Shown one piece after another: positions 8,309 through 16,681 of a stretch of 64,000 nucleotides of DNA (its first letter is position 1; each line of letters begins with the position of its first letter). The notes below the pieces were generated by a model. It was not told the origin of the DNA. It saw nothing but the letters and a program-made list of their open reading frames with translations, and made no database searches. Both the position numbers and the translations under genes were made by a program. Source of the stretch: Aporhodopirellula aestuarii (lineage in GTDB: Bacteria > Planctomycetota > Planctomycetia > Pirellulales > Pirellulaceae); assembly GCF_023701485.1 (NCBI RefSeq), contig NZ_JAMQBK010000073.1:1-64000 (forward strand), in the 5' to 3' direction.

Positions 8309-8986
8309 ATGGCAAGAACCACATCCGAAACCCATTCTGCGACCAAGATCTGGGTGACTCGAATCCCTGGTCGCAAGTCCTCATTCCGCCGTCGCGTACC
8401 AGCGGGCGAGGAGATGAAGCTAATCGTTTTCGAACCCGATCAGCCGGTCGCGTTGACCGAGCAGCAGTTTGAGGCGGTGCGTCGTGACATGGGGCATGCC
8501 CTCGTGATCATTGTCCCCCGAGACGGCGGGCGCGGCGACTTCGACACCGACTGGGAACAGACCAGCGAAATCTTCGAGGAGTGTCACAACCGTGATCTCA
8601 AGAAGGTGGAAGAGGTCAACACCAAGCGGAAATTCCGCAGTCAACCAACGTTGCTGAAGCGTCGCAAGCCTTCGGTAGACACGCCCCAACCGGTCAAGAA
8701 GCGACAGCGCCGTCGGAAGTCAACCAAGAAGACCGAAACGACTCCGAAGCTGGATTCGAAGGACAACGAGTCCGAAACGGATGGTGAGCAGATCGAGGTC
8801 AGTGATGAACTGATGACGGTGCTCGAGGCGAACGCCAAGGAGATGAAGAACACTGACTTCGCGAGTCCGGAGGGACTGAAGGAGTTTGTCGCCAATGAGG
8901 GTGTTCTCTCCGATCTCCCCGGATTCACCGATGAGCTCGTCACCGAGGCCGAACTGATCATCGAGCAATTGGACGGCAGCAAGTAG
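8309..8986 (+). CDS. Phage structural-region protein, unknown
   Basis: 225 residues from the ATG at 8309, preceded by GAAAGG; ATGs from 8252 lie in repeat-derived sequence and are less likely. The N-terminal third is globular (TKIWVTRIPGRKSSFRR). The middle is very basic (KKRQRRRKSTKK) and is followed by an acidic linker. The C-terminal about 50 residues (FASPEGLKEFVANEG through ELIIEQLDGSK) look like a small helical domain. The gene lies between the capsid and neck genes, so a head-tail connector or DNA-contacting head protein is possible. No family recognised. Confidence 0.6.
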   Translation: MARTTSETHSATKIWVTRIPGRKSSFRRRVPAGEEMKLIVFEPDQPVALTEQQFEAVRRDMGHALVIIVPRDGGRGDFDTDWEQTSEIFEECHNRDLKKVEEVNTKRKFRSQPTLLKRRKPSVDTPQPVKKRQRRRKSTKKTETTPKLDSKDNESETDGEQIEVSDELMTVLEANAKEMKNTDFASPEGLKEFVANEGVLSDLPGFTDELVTEAELIIEQLDGSK

Positions 8987-8989
8987 GAC

Positions 8990-9403
8990 ATGAGTCCCTT
9001 CAAGAAGCTCGCCGAGTCAGCAATCGCGATGGACGGAGAGACGGTGTTCTACGTCCCTCGCGGCGTTGAGGCGGCGAAGTATGAACTGATCGGCGATGCG
9101 GATTGGCACGATGAGGACGAATCAATGTCCGGAGCCAAATCGAAGGGTGACCGCGGTCGATCGACCGAACGAACCGTGTACATCGAGTTGCCGGCGCGAC
9201 GGATCATCGGCCGGGGAACCCTGCAGGAGGCGAACGTTCCCGTTGTCGTTAAAGAGGACGGCAAAGATTTGGTGCAGTTGAAAGACCCCGTCACGCAGCG
9301 GTGGGTGAACGTCAAGGTGCACGGGGTGATCGGTCGTGATCGCGATTCGATGACTCTGAAATGTAGTTGCGAAATCGAGTATCGAGCTCAGAGCAAACGA
9401 TAG
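8990..9403 (+). CDS. Phage neck/head-tail region protein, unknown
   Basis: 137 residues, starting 3 nt after the previous stop and ending directly against the next ATG, so it belongs to the late operon. Beta-rich appearance: RTVYIELPARRIIGRGTL, then VVVKEDGKDLVQLKDPVTQ. Its position after the major capsid suggests a head-completion or neck protein. No motif decides this. Confidence 0.55.
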   Translation: MSPFKKLAESAIAMDGETVFYVPRGVEAAKYELIGDADWHDEDESMSGAKSKGDRGRSTERTVYIELPARRIIGRGTLQEANVPVVVKEDGKDLVQLKDPVTQRWVNVKVHGVIGRDRDSMTLKCSCEIEYRAQSKR

Positions 9404-9973
9404 ATGCCTTTCACGCCCTCCGGGAAGTTCTCCACCGATTACCTGATCTCGTTGCTGCTATCGCAATGCGAATCGGTGCGGGATGCCTTGGAGGTTGCCG
9501 ACGCGGAGGCGGCGCTCGAGAAGATCGCGACGTACACCGCGGAGAACATGGCACCGCCGCGGATCCTCGTTGAAGAGTCCGAGGTCGAGTTCCGGACGGA
9601 CGATCACGGCCAACGCATCGGTGAAGTAGTCGACCGCAATATCAAACTCGGGTTCTGGTTGCGTGTTCCGGATGCTGCCGAGTTTGTGGGCGACTTGAAT
9701 TTGCAGCAGCAGTGGTGCAACTATCAACTCGACTTGATCGACACCGAAATCCGTGCGCTCGGCGGTACCGGCGAAGTCGTCCCCGGCAAGACTCATGTGG
9801 TGATGCACTCGCCTCGATTGATCAAGCCGTGGCTCGACGAGTTTGACGACACCCCGGAGTACGCGGATCCGGATGACGAAGTCGACTACGACGATTCGGA
9901 CACGCCCCCGGTGATCGCCGAAGAGCGTCCGATTTGGTGTGCGATTCTGTTCTATCAATTGGGATGGGGCTGA
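9404..9973 (+). CDS. Phage neck/tail-terminator region protein, unknown
   Basis: 189 residues beginning MPFTPSGKFSTDYLISLLLS. The protein is acidic overall, with a DDEVDYDDSD stretch near the C-terminus. It abuts the upstream gene with no gap and its TGA overlaps the next ATG (TGATG). Position between the capsid and tail-tube genes is where tail-completion or minor tail proteins are encoded. No family recognised with confidence. Confidence 0.55.
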   Translation: MPFTPSGKFSTDYLISLLLSQCESVRDALEVADAEAALEKIATYTAENMAPPRILVEESEVEFRTDDHGQRIGEVVDRNIKLGFWLRVPDAAEFVGDLNLQQQWCNYQLDLIDTEIRALGGTGEVVPGKTHVVMHSPRLIKPWLDEFDDTPEYADPDDEVDYDDSDTPPVIAEERPIWCAILFYQLGWG

Positions 9974-10458
9974 TGTTTCGCATTGAAGTCAAATCGAAGA
10001 AACCGGTCGCTCGAGCACTCGCGAAAGAGTACCGGGCGGCGAGCACGAAGACGTGGGGCGAGGTCGGGCGTGAAGACTTCCACAAGTCGAAGATGCCCAA
10101 TCGGTTCACCCCGGAGCACGCCAAGAAGGCAGGCTACACGCCTCGCCAGGGCGAACGGATGACGCGGCAGAACAAACTCTACCCGCGTTCCTACACCGGT
10201 CGCAAAGAACGCAAGTTCGGGCATCGCAATCCGCTGGAGTACTCCGGGGAATCGAAACGCAACGCCAAGGCGACGGCGGTGATCGTGTCGGACTCCAGCG
10301 GCGTGCGGGTGAAGTATCCGGGATTGAGAAAGCTCAACCTGCGTCACGCTAATAGCAACATCAACATGGCGGAAGAGTTCCGCATCATCACCCCTCGTGA
10401 GAACCGTGAATTGGGCGAAGCCTATGACACTCGGTTCACTCGCAATTTCACCACGTAG
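9973..10458 (+). CDS. Basic phage protein of head-tail junction, unknown
   Basis: 161 residues. The start is the ATG at 9973 that overlaps the previous TGA; an in-frame ATG at 9964 is less likely. The protein is strongly basic, with Tyr/Arg/Lys-rich stretches such as KLYPRSYTGRKERKFGHR, and ends DTRFTRNFTT. Basic proteins of this size directly before the tail-tube gene are often neck or tail-completion proteins. Function is inferred from place only. Confidence 0.55.
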   Translation: MFRIEVKSKKPVARALAKEYRAASTKTWGEVGREDFHKSKMPNRFTPEHAKKAGYTPRQGERMTRQNKLYPRSYTGRKERKFGHRNPLEYSGESKRNAKATAVIVSDSSGVRVKYPGLRKLNLRHANSNINMAEEFRIITPRENRELGEAYDTRFTRNFTT

Positions 10459-10487
10459 ATTTCCATTCCTGTTTTACGGAGTTTGAC

Positions 10488-11387
10488 ATGACCTTTTCAG
10501 CCCACAGCGCCGCGATCAACGGCACGAATATCGGCGCGATCATTTCACAAAGCATCGATCCGGGGATCGAGGTGCAGAGCGATGTCGCGGCCGGGTTCGT
10601 CAAACCGCAATACGGCGAAATCGTTTCGGCCAACGGCATTGGTTCCCTATCGACCTACGACATTGCAGGATTGCTGGCGATCGTCGGTGCGGAGGGGGTT
10701 TGTTTGGACGAGAACGGGTTCGTTCTCAATTTCGCCTCATGGACCGCGTGCGGTGCCGTCGCCACTAGTGGTCACATCGCCAGATCGATTGCGAAGGGGT
10801 TCGTGTTTCCCGACTCGATCACGTTGCAGCATGGTAGCCGGGGGAACATGTCGGCACGAGTTGCCGCTTATCGTGAGGGGGCGAACGATCCGATCACGAC
10901 GGGGGCGGCAACGCTACCGACCGGTTTGACCGATGAGCTCGGGTACCACCTCGGGCCGATCACCGTCGCCGGCATCACGTTCACTCGTAATACAACCGTA
11001 TCGATCAACTTTGGCATTGAAGTCGAACCGGAGATCGACGACGGCGATACCTATCCGCTGAGTCTGCGGGTCAAGAAGGTGCAACCCATCATCGACATCA
11101 CGACCAAGGATCTCAGCCAATTCGGATCCTCCGGGATCCCAATCGGCGGCATCCGTGCGACTCATTCGAACACCTCATTGGTCGCCCGCAAACGGGTGAT
11201 CGGTACGGGCACGTACGCGACGGGCACATCCCACCTCGAGATGACCTTTGACGGAGTGGCGCAAGTTGGCGTGACCGAGGGCAGCGGCAACGATTCGGCA
11301 ACCATGGGCGTGCGGATCACAACGCTCGATGACAAGACCAACGCGATGATCGTGTTCGACCCAGCCTTCGATTTGAACCCGACGTAA
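10488..11387 (+). CDS. Major tail tube protein (likely)
   Basis: 299 residues, starting MTFSAHSAAINGTNIGAIIS, with alternating beta-type segments and Gly/Thr/Ile richness (e.g. LSLRVKKVQPIIDITTKDL, RVIGTGTYATGTSHLEMTFD). Upstream of a tail-chaperone-sized gene and a long tape measure gene, the abundant tube protein is expected. A clear Shine-Dalgarno (CGGAG) precedes it and 30 nt separate it from the gene before, consistent with independent strong translation. Assignment by synteny and composition. Confidence 0.6.
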   Translation: MTFSAHSAAINGTNIGAIISQSIDPGIEVQSDVAAGFVKPQYGEIVSANGIGSLSTYDIAGLLAIVGAEGVCLDENGFVLNFASWTACGAVATSGHIARSIAKGFVFPDSITLQHGSRGNMSARVAAYREGANDPITTGAATLPTGLTDELGYHLGPITVAGITFTRNTTVSINFGIEVEPEIDDGDTYPLSLRVKKVQPIIDITTKDLSQFGSSGIPIGGIRATHSNTSLVARKRVIGTGTYATGTSHLEMTFDGVAQVGVTEGSGNDSATMGVRITTLDDKTNAMIVFDPAFDLNPT

Positions 11388-11449
11388 TCGCAGAGGCGTT
11401 TCTGAATTTTCTCACCCATCCCTTTCTTTGAAAAGAGAGCGTAACCGTC

Positions 11450-11719
11450 ATGAAGAAAGCCAGCGTTAAGAAAGCGTTGACACCCAATCGCGTCATTTGT
11501 TGCATCCTCGGGTGTGGGTCGGAGCGTGCCGACCGCATCCTCAAGAAGATCGGCCCACGATCGAGTGAACTCGTCGAGGCCTACGGCAAGGGGACCGCGA
11601 GAACGTTGTTGCAGCAGTTGCGAGCTGCCGCGGACTCGCCTCCGGATCCGCCGAAAAAGTCAAAGAACACTGGCGGAAAGGCGGATGAAGGGAGCAAGGT
11701 AACGACCGATGACAAGTAA
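11450..11719 (+). CDS. Small protein in tail-assembly-chaperone position
   Basis: 89 residues: a globular helical first half (TPNRVICCILGCGSERADRI, LVEAYGKGTARTLLQQLRAA) and a disordered Pro/Lys-rich tail. It overlaps the next gene by 11 nt. The slot between tail tube and tape measure normally holds the tail chaperones (lambda G/GT). I see no canonical X-XXY-YYZ slippery site in the overlap, so a frameshift product is not supported. Confidence 0.5.
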   Translation: MKKASVKKALTPNRVICCILGCGSERADRILKKIGPRSSELVEAYGKGTARTLLQQLRAAADSPPDPPKKSKNTGGKADEGSKVTTDDK

Positions 11720-12512
11720 GGCATTCGTTTACTACGTCCCGGGTCGCGTCAGCATCTCGTCGTCCCAGGTCGCGGACGTCGGGTTGAGCAGTCAATGCCC
11801 CGATCCTCTGTTCCGTGGCATCTCGCCGGGGCCAGACGGTGGCAGTGGGATCACGGTGGTCGATCGATCGAGCGGCATCAAGCCTGGGGATTTCCCTGGT
11901 GTGCAGTGGATCGCAGCGCCCAAGGGCGATGCGGATCACCCGCCGTATTGGATCGGGATCGATCCGTCGGCGATGCTGTCCCCGGGGGATTTGCAGCGAA
12001 AGGTGATGCACCCGGGCAAGGTGATCACGCTCAGTAATAGGCAGTCGTGGCAGGTTCCCGAGTTGTTCAAGTGGTATGAGGGCGACGGCACTCCTTACGC
12101 GTACGACACTCGGTTGCCGTGCATGCTCGACATGGACGACTACGGTCGTCCGATTCGCGGCGCGGTGGTCTCGCAGTATCGCCGGATATTTGATGTCGGC
12201 ATGCGTGTGTTAATGAACTTGCACGCCGGTGCGAGCGATCTGTTGATGACGGACGCCTACCAGTTTCTCGTTGACGTGCTGGCGATCAATTACCGCGTGA
12301 CGATGTTTGAGTTGTCGCCACGCGTTCTGGATTCGATCCGCACCGATGAGGTGTTCGGTTTGATCGATGCCGCCACGGATGCGGAGGGGTTCCTCGATGT
12401 CCAAAAAAAGGTGGCTGGCCGACTGATCCCCGACGATACGAATTCGCTCGATGGATCAAGTCGGTCAACGCCGGAAGAGACTACCGATACCGCCCTACCT
12501 GCGGAGAATTAG
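11709..12512 (+). CDS. Phage tail-region protein, unknown
   Basis: 267 residues starting MTSKAFVYYVPGRVSISSSQ. The first half is Gly/Pro-rich with WIAAPKGDADHPPYWIGIDP. The middle part (KVITLSNRQSWQVPELFKWY) is followed by helical segments up to FLDVQKKVAGRLIPDD. It overlaps the preceding small gene and is followed by a 260-nt palindromic gap before the tape measure gene. It may be a tail-assembly or minor tail protein. No family recognised. Confidence 0.55.
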   Translation: MTSKAFVYYVPGRVSISSSQVADVGLSSQCPDPLFRGISPGPDGGSGITVVDRSSGIKPGDFPGVQWIAAPKGDADHPPYWIGIDPSAMLSPGDLQRKVMHPGKVITLSNRQSWQVPELFKWYEGDGTPYAYDTRLPCMLDMDDYGRPIRGAVVSQYRRIFDVGMRVLMNLHAGASDLLMTDAYQFLVDVLAINYRVTMFELSPRVLDSIRTDEVFGLIDAATDAEGFLDVQKKVAGRLIPDDTNSLDGSSRSTPEETTDTALPAEN

Positions 12513-12552
12513 CCGCTTGGATGTTGACGGGGAGCTGTTAGCCGCGTTTGTC

Positions 12553-12663
12553 TTCACCCTCCCTCAGGGAGGGTCGAGCGAAGCGAGGGGAGGGTCGGGT
12601 GGAGTTTGGTGCTGAGCCCTCCCCGGCCCGAAGCGGGCCGACCCTCCCGGAGGGAGGGTGAAG
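12553..12663. repeat. Intergenic palindromic repeat, copy D (both halves)
   Basis: Half 1 (12553-12594) and half 2 (12614-12663) have the same order and spacing as copy A at 6369. The remaining gap up to the tape measure gene contains GCTAAAA micro-repeats at 12720-12770 that resemble those near copies A and B. Confidence 0.85.
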
Positions 12664-12774
12664 AGAGGAGGGAGGGTGAAGTGAATTGAGGGTGAATAGG
12701 ATCCACGGTTAAACAAAATCCAAAGCTAAAAGCTAAAAGCTAAAAGCTAATCGCTAACCGCTAAAAGCTACCCC

Positions 12775-15700
12775 ATGGCAAAAGAAATTGTTGTTTCGTT
12801 GACGAGCGACGAGGAGCGTTTGCTCCGTGGGTTCCGTCGGGTGGAGGCGGCTGAGAAGTCGGTCCAAAGCAATTTTGAGCAGACGGGGAAGGTTGCCGAG
12901 AATGTCGGCAAACGCATCGCCGATGCGATGATCAAGGCCGGCCGTGATGGTACGGGATCGCTGAACAAGCATCTCGCGGCGTTGCGTCGTGATGGTGGCC
13001 GCGACGGTCGCCAATTGGCAGAAGGGCTGGAGAAGAACTTCCGTGAACTCGGGTTGCACGGGCGTCGGTCGATCGAGGAGATCTCGGATGCAATCGCTCG
13101 TCTGGATCCGGAAGCCGGCAAGATGCTGGCCGGGATGCGTCAGGAGCTCGAGGCAACCAAACGCACCGATCTGTTTTCGGAGAAGCGACAGGAGCTCGCG
13201 GCCCTCGGCGGTGATTTCGCGATCATGGCCCAACAGATCGATAGCAAGATCAATGCCCCGTTGAAGGACACTGCCACTGCGGCTGAGCAACTCGTCAAAG
13301 AGATGCAGGAGTTGTCCCCCGAGAACGCCGAGGCGATTTCCAAGGCACTCTCGGAGGCCCAGCAGGTTATCGAGAAGACCCGCTTGGATGATCTCGTGAA
13401 GGAGCTCGAGCAAGGGGACAAGTCGAGCCGCGAGATGGCAAAGACGATTCGTGGTCAATTGCCGGCCGCGTTCGATGAGACGCAACAATCGGTCGAGTCG
13501 GTCCTGCAGGCGATCAAGGAGATGCGTCCCGAATTGACGGGCACGATCGACGAGTTCCAAGCCAAATTGGCCGCGGCGAACAAGGAGACGAGTTTCGCGA
13601 AAATTCGCGATGAGCTCGCGTCGCTCGGGGGTGAGTACAAAGTACTCGCGGCCGAGATCGACAAGGCGACGGCACCGAACCTCGAGCAGCGGGTTGCGGA
13701 AGGGAAACGGTTGGTTGCCGAACTGCGAAAGATCGATCCGGACAAGGCGGAAGCACTCGATCGAGCATTGGCGAACGCACGCAAGAGTGTCGCCGATACC
13801 AAGCTGGACAAACTGATGTCTCAGTTGTCGCAGGCCAGCGCCGACGGGCAATCACTCGCCAAGGCACTCGGCACCGGGATGCAAGAGGCATCGCTCCAGG
13901 CCGAGGGCGGCATCGACGCGATCGCGGATCGGATTATCGCTCTGCGTCCGGAGATGAAGGCGACCGTTGATCAGTGGCGTGCCGGCATGGCCGAGGCCGC
14001 TCGATTCGGTGAGGGTGAGTACGCCAGACCGCTTGCGACACTGCGTGAGGCGGGGCCGATAGGAAGGCGGGTTGCTGATGAATTGAGGCGGCAACTCGTC
14101 GAATCGGGACAGATCATCGAGCGAACGTTCGAGGATATGCTCGCACCATTGCAGAGGATTGATCCGATCGCGGCCGAGCAGGCTCGCGCGATGCATGCAC
14201 ACTTCGACGACATCGAGAACCGCGGTCGAGGTGCATTCCATGGAATCGCTCAATCGGCGATCGCTCAAGGAACGGCGATCATTAGTTCCTACGTTGGCGT
14301 GCAAGAGGCGATTCAAACGGTCACGAAGATGATTCAAGACCAACGGCAAATGATGAAGGACGCCTCCGATGCTCACATGGGGATGGCCGAGGCACAGCAG
14401 GAAGCGATCAAGAACTTATCGACGCTCCCTGAGAAACAGCGCGACGAGTTGATCAATGTCGCGGCATACGACATCGCGTCCAAAGCGGGCATTCCTGAGA
14501 TTCCTCAAATCGTGCGTGCGATCGGCAATGCACGATCGGCGGGTGGTGATTTCGAAGAGGTGAAGTCGGCCGTGGAAGTGGCGGCGATGACGAACCCGCT
14601 CACCCCTGACAAGATTGCTCCGACGGCATCCTCTTTGATCGACATGGCGAACGCCACCGGAATCGCGGATGCACGCATCAACGCGAACCAAGCATTCGTT
14701 GCCGGTGCCGAGGCTCGGATGGAGGATCCGATCAAGGTTGCCAAGGCGATGGCACCGGTCGCGGTGGCCGCGGCGAACCGTGCTCCCGAGGGCATGCGTG
14801 ACATCGCTGCGTATCAGGGCATGGCGTTGATGTCCGCGATCAGCAAGTTGGCCGCTGACAAAGAGGGTGACACGTCATCCACCGGAACGATCCAGATAAT
14901 GGACAAGCTGAATGAGTTCGTGTCCGACCTGCAGGAGGAGTTGACCACGACACAAAAGGAAATCACGACGGAGAAGTATAAGTCCCCGTTGTCGGCGCAG
15001 CAGTCGCTGCAAAAGCGGGACCTCGAATCCCGGCAATCGAACAAGGCAACGACGGATCAGTGGGTCGCTGAGCTCGAGAAGGTGTTGGCCGAAATGGATG
15101 CCGAAGACGCGAGGTTGGATCCTCGTTCCATGACTAAGGCCGAAACAACCAAGCGACGTCAACAGCGTGCATCCCTGAAGTCCGAGCTATCGAAGGCGCG
15201 GTCGATGCAGTTTGAAGACGCCGATGCCGCCAAGCTCGAGGACCTGCAGGCGAAGGAAGATGCGGCGAAGAAGAAGTTTGCCGAAGAGCAGGAGAAACGC
15301 AAGAAGCGAGTGCAGGAGTTGCAGGACGCGGGTGTGAAAGCCGGTGAGCAGATGCTGCCGTTTGACCAATTCGCTCTGTTGCACCGAGCACCCGGTTTGA
15401 AAAAGGAGTTCGCCGCTCTCAAGTTTGGTGAGCAGCGGGTTCGACCGAGTATGGATCAGTTGATCGATAACGGTGAGGCTTTCGATATTGCACGTAACAC
15501 ATTCTCCAAGCTCGACGCAAACCGCGGACGTGTGGACCTGTACGAGTCGAAACTCCATGACATCCGAAACCTGACGCCGCAAATACGTGAAACCATTTTG
15601 CGACGGCAAGGTGAAGCGAACACCGCGAGGGCGAACATCACCAACACCAGCGGGGCGAGTTTGAGCAACGTTCGGGAGAATGCGGTCAGCACTCTGGAAC

Positions 15701-16254
15701 GCACGCGTGACGCCAACTGGTTCTTCGGAACCATGCAGTACGTCGGTGAAGCATTCACTGGTAGCGGTGGGTTGGCGGGGGACAACGCGTTGGAGGAATC
15801 GGTCAGTTCGATCAGCCGATTCGCCGCTCGTATCGAAGATCTCAAGAAGGGCGGCATCACCGGCAACGAGGAGGCGCAGATTGGCGAATTGCGCGGTGCC
15901 ATCGAGGTGGCCCGCGGACGATTGGCGTCCCCGGAACTCTTGAACGAGTCTCCTGATCAGTTGCGGGAATTGAGGAACCGGGCGGCGTACGAACACAACC
16001 TGAGTGAGTCGATATCGACGGAGAGCGAATCGACCAAGATTCTGGCTGAATTGGTTCAGGTGCTGCAGATGCAAATGAAATTGCAGGAGAAACAACTTGA
16101 AGAGGCAGAGAAGGCCCGAAAAGCGGCCGAGGAGCAGCGGGACGAACAGCGGCGGCGTGACTCACAACCCAACCGCTCTCGTCCACCATCACCGTCGGAC
16201 GCTCAGCGTGAAGCGGCTCGACGATCAGCAGAACGGGCGGGAGGTGTCCGATGA
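12775..16254 (+). CDS. Tail tape measure protein
   Basis: 1159 residues, by far the longest gene of the module. The first about 480 residues are long alpha-helical coiled-coil-like segments with a repeated design: the block around SEKRQELAALGGDFAIMAQQ recurs as KIRDELASLGGEYKVLAAEI about 140 residues later. A hydrophobic segment (AIAQGTAIISSYVGVQEAIQ) lies in the middle. More helical, Glu/Arg/Lys-rich sequence follows, ending in a polar tail. This is typical of tape measure proteins, which set tail length and help eject DNA. The stop overlaps the next ATG by 4 nt. A long-tailed (siphovirus-type) architecture is implied. Confidence 0.85.
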   Translation: MAKEIVVSLTSDEERLLRGFRRVEAAEKSVQSNFEQTGKVAENVGKRIADAMIKAGRDGTGSLNKHLAALRRDGGRDGRQLAEGLEKNFRELGLHGRRSIEEISDAIARLDPEAGKMLAGMRQELEATKRTDLFSEKRQELAALGGDFAIMAQQIDSKINAPLKDTATAAEQLVKEMQELSPENAEAISKALSEAQQVIEKTRLDDLVKELEQGDKSSREMAKTIRGQLPAAFDETQQSVESVLQAIKEMRPELTGTIDEFQAKLAAANKETSFAKIRDELASLGGEYKVLAAEIDKATAPNLEQRVAEGKRLVAELRKIDPDKAEALDRALANARKSVADTKLDKLMSQLSQASADGQSLAKALGTGMQEASLQAEGGIDAIADRIIALRPEMKATVDQWRAGMAEAARFGEGEYARPLATLREAGPIGRRVADELRRQLVESGQIIERTFEDMLAPLQRIDPIAAEQARAMHAHFDDIENRGRGAFHGIAQSAIAQGTAIISSYVGVQEAIQTVTKMIQDQRQMMKDASDAHMGMAEAQQEAIKNLSTLPEKQRDELINVAAYDIASKAGIPEIPQIVRAIGNARSAGGDFEEVKSAVEVAAMTNPLTPDKIAPTASSLIDMANATGIADARINANQAFVAGAEARMEDPIKVAKAMAPVAVAAANRAPEGMRDIAAYQGMALMSAISKLAADKEGDTSSTGTIQIMDKLNEFVSDLQEELTTTQKEITTEKYKSPLSAQQSLQKRDLESRQSNKATTDQWVAELEKVLAEMDAEDARLDPRSMTKAETTKRRQQRASLKSELSKARSMQFEDADAAKLEDLQAKEDAAKKKFAEEQEKRKKRVQELQDAGVKAGEQMLPFDQFALLHRAPGLKKEFAALKFGEQRVRPSMDQLIDNGEAFDIARNTFSKLDANRGRVDLYESKLHDIRNLTPQIRETILRRQGEANTARANITNTSGASLSNVRENAVSTLERTRDANWFFGTMQYVGEAFTGSGGLAGDNALEESVSSISRFAARIEDLKKGGITGNEEAQIGELRGAIEVARGRLASPELLNESPDQLRELRNRAAYEHNLSESISTESESTKILAELVQVLQMQMKLQEKQLEEAEKARKAAEEQRDEQRRRDSQPNRSRPPSPSDAQREAARRSAERAGGVR

Positions 16255-16676
16255 TTTCGATTGACGGTGTTTTCTTTGATTGGTCGCAGGGGCAGGTTCA
16301 ACTTCCCAAGTCCGATGCGATCCCGTTTCGTAACGCGACCATGCGAGGCATCGGCCTGCAGGTGACTCCGCCTCGAGGTGAAGGGTTCACGCTGACGTGC
16401 CGACGCTATGACAGTCCCAATAACCTGACCGCGATGGTCAACAGCATCAACTTGCGGAACGGTCGTGTGGTGCGGCTGATCGAGTACTACGCGAGCGGGA
16501 CGATCTATTACGAGATGCCGATGCACGGCGGCGTGAAGTTCCTGTGTTCGCAAGCACGCGTGATCGAGACGGGGGAGTTGGTCCGCGTCTGCGGCACACG
16601 TCCCTCGGGACCGATTGATTTTGCACCCGCGGCGTACGTGATGGCGCAGTTCACCTTTTACGCAGTCAAGTTGTAG
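16251..16676 (+). CDS. Distal tail-region protein, unknown
   Basis: 141 residues beginning MISIDGVFFDWSQGQVQLPK, beta-rich, overlapping the tape measure stop by 4 nt. Small beta proteins immediately after the tape measure gene commonly form the distal tail or hub connection. No motif confirms this. Confidence 0.55.
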   Translation: MISIDGVFFDWSQGQVQLPKSDAIPFRNATMRGIGLQVTPPRGEGFTLTCRRYDSPNNLTAMVNSINLRNGRVVRLIEYYASGTIYYEMPMHGGVKFLCSQARVIETGELVRVCGTRPSGPIDFAPAAYVMAQFTFYAVKL

Positions 16677-16681
16677 GCCCC

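Noticed and set aside
11640-11719. Programmed -1 frameshift between the two genes before the tape measure
   Set aside because: Only GAAAAAG is present at 11654 and no canonical slippery heptamer or convincing downstream structure was found in the overlap.
12754-13851. Long minus-strand open frame opposite the tape measure gene
   Set aside because: It is a shadow of the plus-strand coding sequence with strong codon bias. The plus strand has start, operon coupling and family features.
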